From assembly GCA_030681645.1 (NCBI GenBank), contig JAUXRX010000023.1:1-64000 (forward strand): a DNA stretch of 64,000 bases, given 5' to 3'. Shown here piece by piece: positions 8,111 through 15,689 of this stretch. The DNA comes from Archangium sp. Its GTDB lineage: Bacteria; Myxococcota; Myxococcia; Myxococcales; Myxococcaceae. The notes under the pieces were generated by a model. That model worked only from the letters and a program-made list of their open reading frames with translations, searched no databases and was not told where the DNA came from. Position 1 is the first letter of the stretch. Each line of letters begins with the position of its first letter. A program made the translations under genes and the position numbers.

Positions 8111-8189
8111 GGTAAATGGGGACAGGCTGCTTTTCCCCCTGAAGGTCAGCTGAGAGCAGCGGGGGAAAAGCAGCCTGTCCCCATTTACC
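8111..8189. repeat. Perfect 29-bp inverted repeat (REP-like hairpin)
   Basis: The arms 8111-8139 and 8161-8189 are exact reverse complements over 29 bp, with a 21-nt loop (8140-8160). The arm contains 'AAATGGGGACAGGCTGC' followed by TTTTCCCCC, which resembles a word widespread in bacterial REP elements mobilised by Y1 (RAYT) transposases. It begins 4 bp after the amgK stop and ends just before the murU ribosome site (AGGGAG at 8191-8196). Transcribed, it would form a very stable hairpin between the two messages. Confidence 0.9.
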
Positions 8190-8198
8190 GAGGGAGCC

Positions 8199-9233
8199 AT
8201 GAACGCGATGATCCTCTGTGCCGGCCTCGGCACGCGCCTCCGACCGCTGACGAACCGCTGGCCCAAGCCGGCGATGCCGCTGCTGGCGGGCCCGCTGTTC
8301 CGCTACTCCGTGGCCACGCTCAAAGGCGCGGGCATCACGCAGATCGGCATCAACACCCACCATCTCCCCGAGGTGATGGAGGCCACCGCCCGTCGCGAGC
8401 TCGAGTCCCTCGTGGTCTCCCACGAAGCGGACGAGATCCAGGGCACCGGGGGAGGCATTCGGGGGCTGAAGGACTTCCTGCGCGATGACGACTTCGTGGT
8501 GCTCAACGGTGACGTGCTGTTCTCGGTCGATCTGCGGCCGGTGATCGAGGCGCACAAGGCGAGCGGCGCGGCGGCCACGATGGTGCTGCTGCCGATGCCC
8601 GAGGGCGAGACGTACAACGCGGTCGAGCTCGACACGTCTCAGTCAGTTCGGCGGATTGCGGGCAAGGGTCCGGGTGGCGACCGGCTCACCAACTGGCACT
8701 TCACCGGCGTGCACGTGATGACGCCGGCCGTGTTCGACTTCATGGCCGCGACGGGGGCGGAGGACATCAACCGCGACGTCTACGTGCGCATGATGGAGAA
8801 GGGCCTCACCATTCGTGGGCAGGTGCTGCAAGCCGGCGATGTGTACTGGTCGGACCTGGGTACGCCGCAGCGCTACGCGGCCACGCACCAGCAGCTGCTC
8901 TTCAACCAGGTGCCGCTCGCGTCGTTCGGTGATCGCGGCCCGTTCGCCGGTCACCCTCGCGGTGAGGGCAACTTCTGGAAGCACCCGACCGCGCAGGTCC
9001 ACGCCGACGTGAAGGCAGCCGGGCCGGCGTTCTTCGGTGAGAACTGCGTGGTGGAAGAGGGCGTGCGCATCGGCGCTGCCGTGTCCGTGGGTCGTGGCGC
9101 GAAGATAGGGAAGGGCGCCCGGCTCAACCGCGTGGCGGTGCTCGACGGCGCAGAGGTGCCGGCCGGCGCGCAGTTGATGGATCAGCTCGTCGGGCCCGGC
9201 GTCAGCGTCGGTACTGAGCCAGCACGCACGTGA
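8199..9233 (+). CDS. murU: MurU-like sugar-phosphate nucleotidyltransferase with hexapeptide tail
   Basis: The N-terminal ~230 residues form an NTP_transferase domain. It has the signature 'CAGLGTRLRPLT' then 'WPKPAMPL', an 'LNGDVLF' metal site and the substrate segment 'GTGGGIRGL'. The C-terminal ~100 residues contain imperfect left-handed hexapeptide repeats ('FFGENCVVEEGVRIGAAV'), as in mannose-1-phosphate guanylyltransferase-like enzymes. Plain MurU is shorter (about 220 aa), so this is either an extended MurU or a related sugar-1-phosphate transferase. The AmgK-like neighbour favours MurNAc-1-P uridylylation. The ATG follows a good AGGGAG site right after the inverted repeat. The last 32 bp overlap the tail-to-tail phosphatase gene. 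Confidence 0.7.
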   Translation: MNAMILCAGLGTRLRPLTNRWPKPAMPLLAGPLFRYSVATLKGAGITQIGINTHHLPEVMEATARRELESLVVSHEADEIQGTGGGIRGLKDFLRDDDFVVLNGDVLFSVDLRPVIEAHKASGAAATMVLLPMPEGETYNAVELDTSQSVRRIAGKGPGGDRLTNWHFTGVHVMTPAVFDFMAATGAEDINRDVYVRMMEKGLTIRGQVLQAGDVYWSDLGTPQRYAATHQQLLFNQVPLASFGDRGPFAGHPRGEGNFWKHPTAQVHADVKAAGPAFFGENCVVEEGVRIGAAVSVGRGAKIGKGARLNRVAVLDGAEVPAGAQLMDQLVGPGVSVGTEPART

Positions 9234-9966
9234 CGTTGTCGTTGCCGCCGTTGGCGTTGGCCGCGTCGATCAGCTGAGCGCACGCCTTGTCGAGATCAGA
9301 CTGGCTCTGCAGGATCTGCTCGATCTGCTTGTCCGGCACCATGCCCGAGAGCCCGTCGGAGCAGAGCAGGAAGATGTCCCCGTCCTTGGGCTCGACGCGG
9401 TTGATGTCGACGTTGACCGTGTCCTTCATGCCCAGCGCGCGGACGATCACGTTCTTGTGCGGGAAGGCCTCGATCTCCTCGGGCGTGAGCTTCTTCGCCT
9501 TGAGGTAGTCGTTGAGCAGCGAGTGGTCTTCCGTCACCTGGCGCAGCGTGTTCTCGCGGAAGAAGTAGACCCGGCTGTCGCCCACGTGCCCGACCACCAC
9601 CTCGCTGTCCTTCGCGAAGTAGACGGTGACGATCGTGGTGCCCATGCCCTTGTACTTGGTGTCGGCAGAGGCCTTCTCGAAGATCCGCATGTTGGCGAGC
9701 TTCACGCCCGTCGCGAGCCGGTTCTCGTCGTAGTTCTTCTGCTTATCCATCTTGTAGGGCCAGGTGATCTCGAGATCCTGGCTCGTCATGCGGAAGAACT
9801 CGGCGACCTCTTCCACCGCGATCTTCGAGGCCACCTCGCCAGACGAATGCCCGCCCATGCCGTCGGCCACGACGAAGAGACGCTCCTCCGGCAACAGCAG
9901 GAGGTTGTCCTCGTTGTGGTTCCGCTTCATTCCGACGTGGGTCTGGCCGGACACTTCGATTTTCAT
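9202..9966 (-). CDS. PP2C-family Ser/Thr protein phosphatase (Stp1-like)
   Basis: This 254-aa soluble phosphatase starts 'MKIEVSGQTHVGMKRNHNED', the classic opening of bacterial Stp-type PP2C enzymes, with the first metal-binding Asp in 'RNHNEDN'. It then has 'VADGMGGHSSGEVAS', 'VGHVGDSRVYFF', 'EDHSLLNDYL', 'CSDGLSGMV' and the closing 'GGNDNVTCVLA'. All acidic metal ligands expected for the family are present. It removes phosphate from Ser/Thr kinase substrates; no kinase gene is in the window. I placed the start at the ATG matching the family rather than the longer in-frame extension to 10125. The gene converges on the murU-like gene with a 32-bp coding overlap (9202-9233). Confidence 0.9.
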   Translation of the reverse strand: MKIEVSGQTHVGMKRNHNEDNLLLLPEERLFVVADGMGGHSSGEVASKIAVEEVAEFFRMTSQDLEITWPYKMDKQKNYDENRLATGVKLANMRIFEKASADTKYKGMGTTIVTVYFAKDSEVVVGHVGDSRVYFFRENTLRQVTEDHSLLNDYLKAKKLTPEEIEAFPHKNVIVRALGMKDTVNVDINRVEPKDGDIFLLCSDGLSGMVPDKQIEQILQSQSDLDKACAQLIDAANANGGNDNVTCVLAQYRR

Positions 9967-10030
9967 GGGCGTCGCAAGGCTCAAGGAAGAGGCAGACTGA
10001 AGCAAACGTCCCGCGCCACGTAAAGCAGCA

Positions 10031-10387
10031 TCACGACATCGTCTCGAACGAAAGTCGGTCGCCCGCTTTCGTTTGACTTGCTTCGGCGGTACCAGCCGGC
10101 AGCTCCAGCACCGACTTTGCACCAAAGTAGACCTTGCTCACCCGCCAGGGGGGCATGGCGTGGCAGATGTCGACCACCTGCTGGGAGGCGTCCAGGAAGA
10201 CCGCGTCGATGGGGATCTTCATGAAGAAGGTGTGGATGCTGTTGCACGGGGCGATGTGCAGGCCGTGCCCCACGGGCAGCTCGGTGACGCCCATCAGCCC
10301 CTTGAAGCGCTGCATGAAGGAATCGGCCCGGGCGGCCTGATCGGCCAGCGGCGTGTTGCGTGTCAGGTTCATCACGCGGTAGCGCAT
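10031..10387 (-). CDS. DUF192 family protein
   Basis: This 118-aa protein matches the DUF192 fold. It has 'ADSFMQRFKGLMGV' at the start, 'SIHTFFMKIPIDAVFLD' in the middle and 'VLELPAGTAE' near the end, the three best-conserved segments of the family. Many members are secreted, but this one has no signal peptide. The function of the family is unknown. It sits 64 bp upstream of the PP2C gene on the same strand, so the two may be co-transcribed. Its start is almost back to back with trmL. Confidence 0.85.
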   Translation of the reverse strand: MRYRVMNLTRNTPLADQAARADSFMQRFKGLMGVTELPVGHGLHIAPCNSIHTFFMKIPIDAVFLDASQQVVDICHAMPPWRVSKVYFGAKSVLELPAGTAEASQTKAGDRLSFETMS

Positions 10388-10392
10388 CGGCC

Positions 10393-10878
10393 GTGCAGCC
10401 TACCCCCGCGCTCCCCACCTTGGCTCGACCGTTCACCCTGGTCCTCGTTTCACCCCAGATCCCCCCCAACACCGGCAACGTCGCCCGGCTCTGCGCCGTC
10501 ACCGGCTGCAAGCTCGTCCTCATCGAGCCCCTCGGCTTCTCCATCTCCGACAAGGAGCTCAAGCGCGCCGGCCTCGACTACTGGGACAAGGTCTTCTTGA
10601 AGCTCTACCCGAGCTGGGCCGCCTACGTGGCCGACACCGGGGGCGCGCGCCGCTTCCTCTTCACCGCCCGCGCCCAGGCCGGTCTGTGGGACGTGCGCTT
10701 CGAGCCGGGCGATCACCTGATCTTCGGGGCTGAGCCCACCGGCCTCGCCCCCGAGATCCTCGAAGGGGGGGAGGGCACGAAGGTCTGCATCCCCATGCTC
10801 GAAGATCGGCGATCACTCAACTTATCGACCGCCGTGGGAATCGCCGCGTTCGAGGCGCTACGCCAGGTTCGGGGCTAG
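10393..10878 (+). CDS. trmL: tRNA (cytidine/uridine-34 2'-O)-methyltransferase, TrmL
   Basis: A minimal SPOUT-class methyltransferase. It opens with 'LVLVSPQIPPNTGNVARLCA', continues with 'LVLIEPLGFSISDKELKRAGLDYW', and has the knot motifs 'HLIFGAEPTGLAPEIL', 'CIPMLEDRRSLNLSTAVGIAAFEALRQ'. These are the standard TrmL signatures; the enzyme methylates the wobble ribose of certain tRNA-Leu. No ATG fits. The start is either GTG 10393 or TTG 10420, both after the divergent DUF192 start; I list the GTG. It ends 12 bp before the large J-domain gene. Confidence 0.88.
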   Translation: MQPTPALPTLARPFTLVLVSPQIPPNTGNVARLCAVTGCKLVLIEPLGFSISDKELKRAGLDYWDKVFLKLYPSWAAYVADTGGARRFLFTARAQAGLWDVRFEPGDHLIFGAEPTGLAPEILEGGEGTKVCIPMLEDRRSLNLSTAVGIAAFEALRQVRG

Positions 10879-10890
10879 ACTCCGCCCTCA

Positions 10891-13800
10891 ATGGGCAACC
10901 CGCAGGTCGTCGAAGCGCTGTACAAAGCCTGGCTCGATCGCGCGACCGGTTGGTTGACGTGCACCGCCAATGGCCGCGAGACGCGCATTCCCTTCCGCGA
11001 GGGCAGCGTCGTCGGCACTTCGCTGGGGTCCGGCTTCGGTTGGCAGGGCACCGTGCCCGCCCTGGTGCAGAGCGGCCGCCTCGGCCTCGCCCAGCTCGAC
11101 GCGTTGTGGGCGCGCGGTGAAGCGTCGGCCTCCGACTCCGACACGCTCGACGAGCTCGGGGTCGTCCCCGCGGAGGCTGAGTCGGCCCGCGTCCTCGCCA
11201 GCATCCGCGAGACGGTGCGCGTCGCCGACGGGGTGCGCTTCGACGAAGGTGACGTGGGCAGTGGCGATCTCGTCAGCGGTGCACGCGTGGTGCGCGAGGC
11301 CTGGGCGACCCTGACCTCGGCTTCTGCCGAGCCGCCGTGGTTCCAGCTGGCCGACCTCGACGCGGCCGCGCGCTGGGAGCTCTCCGACGACGATCGCCGC
11401 TGGCTCCAGGAGTTCGCCCAGTGGAAGCAGCCCGAGGGCGTCACGGTGCAGCAATTGGCCCTGCTCGAGGTGCTCACCCGCAGCGGCGTGCTCGACTCGG
11501 TGCCCGCCGAAGAGATGCGCCGCCGCGAGGCCGAGCGCGTCCGCCAGGAGCAGGAAGAGCAGGCGCGGATCGCCGAAGAGGCGCGGCTCCGTCGCGAGGC
11601 CGAAGAGCGCGCTGCGCGGGAGGCCGAGGAAGCACGGCTTCGCGCGGAAGCTGAAGAACGTGCCCGCCTCGAAGAAGAGGCCCGCCTCGCCGAGGAAGCA
11701 CGGCTTCGCGCGGAAGCCGAAGAACGCGCCCGGCTCGAGGAAGAGGCCCGCCTCGCCGAGGAAGCACGGCTTCGCGCGGAAGCCGAAGAACGTGCCCGGC
11801 TCGAAGAAGAGGCCCGCCTCGCTGAGGAAGCACGGCTTCGCGCGGAAGCCGAAGAACGTGCCCGGCTCGAAGAAGAGGCCCGCCTCGCCGAAGAAGCGCG
11901 GCTTCGCCAGGAGGCCGAGGAGCGGGCGCGGCTGGAGGAAGAGGCCCGGCTCGCCGAGGAAGCGCGGCTTCGCCAGGAGGCCGAGGAGCGGGCACGGCTG
12001 GAGGAAGAGGCCCGGCTCCGTCGCGAGGCTGAAGAGCGCGCTCAGGCCGAGGAACAGGCGCGGCTGGCCGAGGAAGCGCGCCAACGCGAGGAGCGGGAGC
12101 GGCTCGCCGCGGAGGAAGCGGCCCGGCTCGAAGCAGAGGAGCAGGCGCGGCGCGAGGCAGAGGAGCAAGCCCGACTGGCCGAGGAAGAGCGCCAGCGCGT
12201 AGAGCAGGCGCGACTCGCCGCGGAAGAAGCGGCGCGCCTCCAGGCCGAGGAAGAAGCCCGCCTCGCCGCGGAAGAGGAGGCCCGTCTCGAAGTTGAGCGC
12301 GCCCGCCTCGTTGCAGAGGAGCAGGCCCGGCTCGCCGCAGAGGAGCAGGCGCGCCTCGAGGCGGAGGAGCAGGCGCGGCTCGAGGCAGAGGAGCAGGCGC
12401 GGCTCGAGGCCGAGGAGCGGGCTCGCCAGGCGGAAGAAGCGGCGCGGCTCGCGGCGGAAGAAGCGGCGCGGCTCGCGGCGGAAGAAGCGGCGCGGCTCGC
12501 GGCGGAAGAAGCGGCGCGGCTCGCGGCGGAAGAGGCGGCGCGGCTCGCGGCGGAAGAGGCGGCTCGGCTCGCGGAGGAAGAGCAGGCGCGGCTCGCCGCG
12601 GAAGAGGCGGCGCGGCTCGCGGCGGAAGAGGCGGCGCGGCTCGCGGAGGAAGAGGCGGCGCGGCTCGCGGCGGAAGAGGCGGCGCGGCTCGCGGCGGAAG
12701 AAGCGGCGCGGCTCGCGGAGGAAGAAGCGGCGCGGCTCGCGGAGGAAGAAGCAGCGCGGCTCGCGGAGGAAGAAGCAGCGCGGCTCGCGGCGGAAGAGGC
12801 GGCTCGGCTCGCGGCGGAAGAGCAGGCGCGGCTCGCCGCGGAAGAGGCCGCGCGGCAGGCGGCAGAGGAGGAAGAGGCGCGCCTCGCCGCCGAGGAGCAG
12901 GCCCGGTTCGAAGCGGCTGAGCAGGCCCGGCTCGCGGCAGAAGCGGTGGCGCGCGCCGCGGCGGAGGAAGAAGCGCGGCTGGCAGCCGAAGAGCAGGCGC
13001 GGCTCGCCGCAGAAGAGGCAGCGCGGCTCGCGGCAGAGGAGGAAGAGGCGCGCCTCGCAGCCGAGGAGCAGGCCCGCTTCGAAGCGGAAGAGCAGGCCCG
13101 GCTCGCGGCAGAAGCGGCGGCGCGCGCCGCGGCGGAGGAAGAAGCGCGGCTCGCCGCAGAAGAGGCAGCGCGGCTCGCGGCAGAGGAGGAAGAGGCGCGC
13201 CTCGCCGCCGAGGAGCAGCAGGCACGGCTCGAGGCAGAGGCGGCCGCGCGCGCGGCGGCGGAGGCTGAGGCAGCACGGCTCGCGGCCGAGGAAGAGGCGC
13301 GGCTCGCAGCGGAAGAGCAGGCGCGGCTGGCGGCGGAAGAAGAGGCCCGGCTGGCGGCGGAAGAAGAGGCCCGGCTCGCAGCCGAGGAACAGGCGCGGCT
13401 GGCGGCAGAAGAAGAGGCTCGCCTGGCTGCCCTGCGTGCAGAGGACGAGGCCCGGCTCGCGGCAGCGGAGGCGGCGCGGGTCGCTGCAGAAGAGCAGGCC
13501 CGGCTGGCGGCGGAAGAAGAGGCGCGTCGCGCCGCGGAAGGGGCCCGTGACGACGGCGCAGAGCGAGAGCGGCTCGAGAACGAGGCGCGCCGCCGCAGGG
13601 CAGAAGCCGCCGACGCCGCCGAAGAAGAAGAACTCCACGCCCGCGAATCGCAGCTCCGCTCTTCCGAGCAGGCCCGCGCGCGCGCCGATGAAGACCAGCG
13701 GCGGCTCAGGGCCCAGCAGCAGCGCGAGGCGCTCCTTCGCGCCGAAGAAGAGGCCCGCCAGCAGGCCGCGGCCAACGCCCGCCGGCAGGAGGAAGAGGAG

Positions 13801-15282
13801 GAAGAGGCGCTGCTCCTCGCCGCCCAGGCCGCGCGCGTTCGCGTCGAGGCAGAACGTGCCCAGGCCGCCGCCCAGGCGCAGGCCCAGGTCCAGGCTGCCC
13901 AGGCCCCCAGGCCGGTCGATCAGCAGTCGCTGCTCGAGCGCATGAACGCCGCGCTCCGCCAGGCGACCTACGTCGGCCCCGCGCCGTCCGCTCCGCCCGC
14001 CGCCGCCGCCGCTGCCCCACCGCGCCCCCGCGAAGAGAAGACCGATCCCCACTTCGTCGCGCCGGTGCACCTGAGGGAGCCCGCGCCCTCCGCTCCTTCT
14101 GCCCCCGCGCGCAAGCCCCTCATGCTCGGTGGCCAGGGCCAGGACGAGGCCGATCTCTGGAGCCTCGTTCAGCCCGCCAGCACCGCCGCGCCCGCTCCGG
14201 GCGGGGTGCAGAGCTTCGAAGAGGCCCTCCGCCGGGTCGATTCGAGCCTCGAGGCCCTCGTCGGTCCCCCCACTTCCGACAGTGAACAGCTCGTCGAACC
14301 GATCATCGAAGCGGAAGTCGTGTCAGTGTCGCCTGGATCCACGATGACGTCCCGCATCGAAGACCTCGAAGGCAGCGCACCCATGGACTCCGCGGAGGCG
14401 GCACGGCTGCGCCGTCAGCGGCTGCTCAAGCGCGCCATGGAGAACCTCGGGGCGATGCCGCCGCGCAGCAGCGACTCGGGCATCACCAGCTCCGGCTCGG
14501 GCATCACCAGCTCGGGTTCGGGCATCACCGCCACGCCCGCCGCCAACGCCGCGCCCCCCACGCCCAGCGCCGCCGAGCAGCAACTGGCGGCGCAGATCGA
14601 GGCCCGGCACGCCCAGCTCAGCCGCAAGGACCTCTACCTGACCCTCGGCATCGCGCCCACCGCGACCAAGGACCAGGTCAAGGCCGCCTTCCTCAACCTC
14701 GCCAAGATCTTCCACCCCGATCGGCTGCCCCCTTCGCTCCCCCACCTCGCCCAGAAGATGAGCGCGGTCTTCGAGGGCATCCGCGAGGCGTACGAGACGC
14801 TGCACGACGAGAACAAGCGCGCCGCCTGGACCGCCGGCCAACAGAGCCAGCCCAGGCCCCAGACGTCCGCCCAGCAGGCCAGCGACCTCTTCAAGATGGG
14901 CGAGGTCTTCTTCAAGAAGCGCGACTACAAACAGGCCGAAGCCCACTTCGGGAAGGCACACGCCGCCGACAAGGGCGCCAACAGCCTCGCCGCGCAGGCC
15001 TGGGCCATCTACATGGACCCCACCCGCAAGGCCGAGGGGCCCGCCGCCCGCCAGATGATGCTCAAGGCGCTCACCCTCGACGCCAACAGCGATCGGGCCC
15101 ACTACCAGCTCGGGGTGATCGGCCGCGTCGAGGGCGACATGGACCGCGCCGAGAAGCACTTCCGCGAGGCGGTGCGCGCCAACCCCAAGCACCTCGAGGC
15201 CAACCAGGAACTCCGGCTGATCGAGATGCGCAAGAAAAAAGCCGACCCCAAGAACAAGGGCGGTGGCGGCTTCTTCGGCTAA
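10891..15282 (+). CDS. Giant coiled-coil J-domain/TPR protein with PATAN-like N-terminus
   Basis: This 1463-aa protein has four parts. Residues ~1-200 resemble a PATAN/DUF4388-type module ('TRIPFREGSVVG', 'LVQSGRLGLAQLDALWARG'). Residues ~210-1010 are an almost unbroken Glu/Ala/Arg repeat (AEEAARLA-type heptads) that should form one very long helix or coiled coil. Residues ~1010-1240 are a Pro/Ser-rich linker with short 'SGITSSG' repeats. Residues ~1245-1310 are a DnaJ domain with intact 'HPD' ('KIFHPDRLPP'), and the tail has TPR-like helices ('QAEAHFGKAHAADKG'). The HPD means it should be able to stimulate an Hsp70. There is no signal peptide or TM, so it is likely cytoplasmic, perhaps a scaffold. 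Downstream lie a PilZ gene and a second PATAN/TPR giant gene. Confidence 0.85.
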   Translation: MGNPQVVEALYKAWLDRATGWLTCTANGRETRIPFREGSVVGTSLGSGFGWQGTVPALVQSGRLGLAQLDALWARGEASASDSDTLDELGVVPAEAESARVLASIRETVRVADGVRFDEGDVGSGDLVSGARVVREAWATLTSASAEPPWFQLADLDAAARWELSDDDRRWLQEFAQWKQPEGVTVQQLALLEVLTRSGVLDSVPAEEMRRREAERVRQEQEEQARIAEEARLRREAEERAAREAEEARLRAEAEERARLEEEARLAEEARLRAEAEERARLEEEARLAEEARLRAEAEERARLEEEARLAEEARLRAEAEERARLEEEARLAEEARLRQEAEERARLEEEARLAEEARLRQEAEERARLEEEARLRREAEERAQAEEQARLAEEARQREERERLAAEEAARLEAEEQARREAEEQARLAEEERQRVEQARLAAEEAARLQAEEEARLAAEEEARLEVERARLVAEEQARLAAEEQARLEAEEQARLEAEEQARLEAEERARQAEEAARLAAEEAARLAAEEAARLAAEEAARLAAEEAARLAAEEAARLAEEEQARLAAEEAARLAAEEAARLAEEEAARLAAEEAARLAAEEAARLAEEEAARLAEEEAARLAEEEAARLAAEEAARLAAEEQARLAAEEAARQAAEEEEARLAAEEQARFEAAEQARLAAEAVARAAAEEEARLAAEEQARLAAEEAARLAAEEEEARLAAEEQARFEAEEQARLAAEAAARAAAEEEARLAAEEAARLAAEEEEARLAAEEQQARLEAEAAARAAAEAEAARLAAEEEARLAAEEQARLAAEEEARLAAEEEARLAAEEQARLAAEEEARLAALRAEDEARLAAAEAARVAAEEQARLAAEEEARRAAEGARDDGAERERLENEARRRRAEAADAAEEEELHARESQLRSSEQARARADEDQRRLRAQQQREALLRAEEEARQQAAANARRQEEEEEEALLLAAQAARVRVEAERAQAAAQAQAQVQAAQAPRPVDQQSLLERMNAALRQATYVGPAPSAPPAAAAAAPPRPREEKTDPHFVAPVHLREPAPSAPSAPARKPLMLGGQGQDEADLWSLVQPASTAAPAPGGVQSFEEALRRVDSSLEALVGPPTSDSEQLVEPIIEAEVVSVSPGSTMTSRIEDLEGSAPMDSAEAARLRRQRLLKRAMENLGAMPPRSSDSGITSSGSGITSSGSGITATPAANAAPPTPSAAEQQLAAQIEARHAQLSRKDLYLTLGIAPTATKDQVKAAFLNLAKIFHPDRLPPSLPHLAQKMSAVFEGIREAYETLHDENKRAAWTAGQQSQPRPQTSAQQASDLFKMGEVFFKKRDYKQAEAHFGKAHAADKGANSLAAQAWAIYMDPTRKAEGPAARQMMLKALTLDANSDRAHYQLGVIGRVEGDMDRAEKHFREAVRANPKHLEANQELRLIEMRKKKADPKNKGGGGFFG
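11520..13910 (+). repeat. Degenerate GAAGARGCGGC coding repeat (coiled-coil tract)
   Basis: About 2.4 kb of imperfect short-period repeats encodes Ala-Glu-Glu-x-Ala-Arg-Leu-type units. Longer higher-order units also repeat, for example several near-identical 75-bp blocks between 11640 and 11930 and 21-bp blocks from about 12430 to 12830. The composition keeps all six frames largely open, which produces long false frames on the opposite strand. Confidence 0.9.
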
Positions 15283-15283
15283 G

Positions 15284-15619
15284 TCAGCGGTGGAGCCAGC
15301 GGCTGATCGCCGCCCGCTCTTCGTCCCGCAGCACCACGAACTCCACCCCCATGCCCGCGATCTGCCCCGGCTCGGGGAAGCGCCTCACCCAGGCCACCCG
15401 CGCCTGGGCCTGCACCGCGCCCGCCCCGGGGACCTCGAAGGACAGCGAGAGCGACTCACCCTGCTCGAGCAGGAGGTCCGACTTGAGGAAAGCACCGCCC
15501 GTCGACACGTCCGCACTGGTGAAAGTGAGGGTCCCGGCGCCCGTTGCGTCCCGGGCGGAAAAGCGGACCTCGACGGCCGCGCGTTCTTCTCTGCGGTGCT
15601 CGGTCGGCATCTGATGCAT
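15284..15619 (-). CDS. PilZ domain protein
   Basis: A single-domain PilZ protein of about 111 aa: 'EHRREERAAVEVRF' supplies the Arg-x-x-x-Arg-type N-terminal element and 'SADVSTGGAFLKSD' the (D/N)xSxxG element that together bind cyclic di-GMP in functional PilZ domains. The RREER spacing is close to canonical, so binding is possible. The start is uncertain: ATG 15619 is used, ATG 15610 is equally plausible, and an extension to 15664 is less likely. It lies between, and antisense to, the two giant PATAN/TPR genes, one base after the first ends. Such stand-alone PilZ proteins are numerous in myxobacteria. Confidence 0.8.
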   Translation of the reverse strand: MHQMPTEHRREERAAVEVRFSARDATGAGTLTFTSADVSTGGAFLKSDLLLEQGESLSLSFEVPGAGAVQAQARVAWVRRFPEPGQIAGMGVEFVVLRDEERAAISRWLHR

Positions 15620-15689
15620 TGGAAACGTTGACACCCCGCGTAGCAAGACGAAACATCCGGCCACTTCCCGTACGAAAGGGCGTTACCCC

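Noticed and set aside
10888..14070. Long open frames on the minus strand opposite the coiled-coil gene (over 1000, 600 and 570 codons).
   Set aside because: They arise because the repeat composition avoids stops in all frames; their products are low-complexity Arg/Leu/Phe or Ala/Ser strings with no domains, while the plus-strand product has a J-domain, PATAN-like and TPR regions.
15620..15664. Longer start for the PilZ protein at 15664.
   Set aside because: The added residues lack family similarity and no ribosome site favours them.
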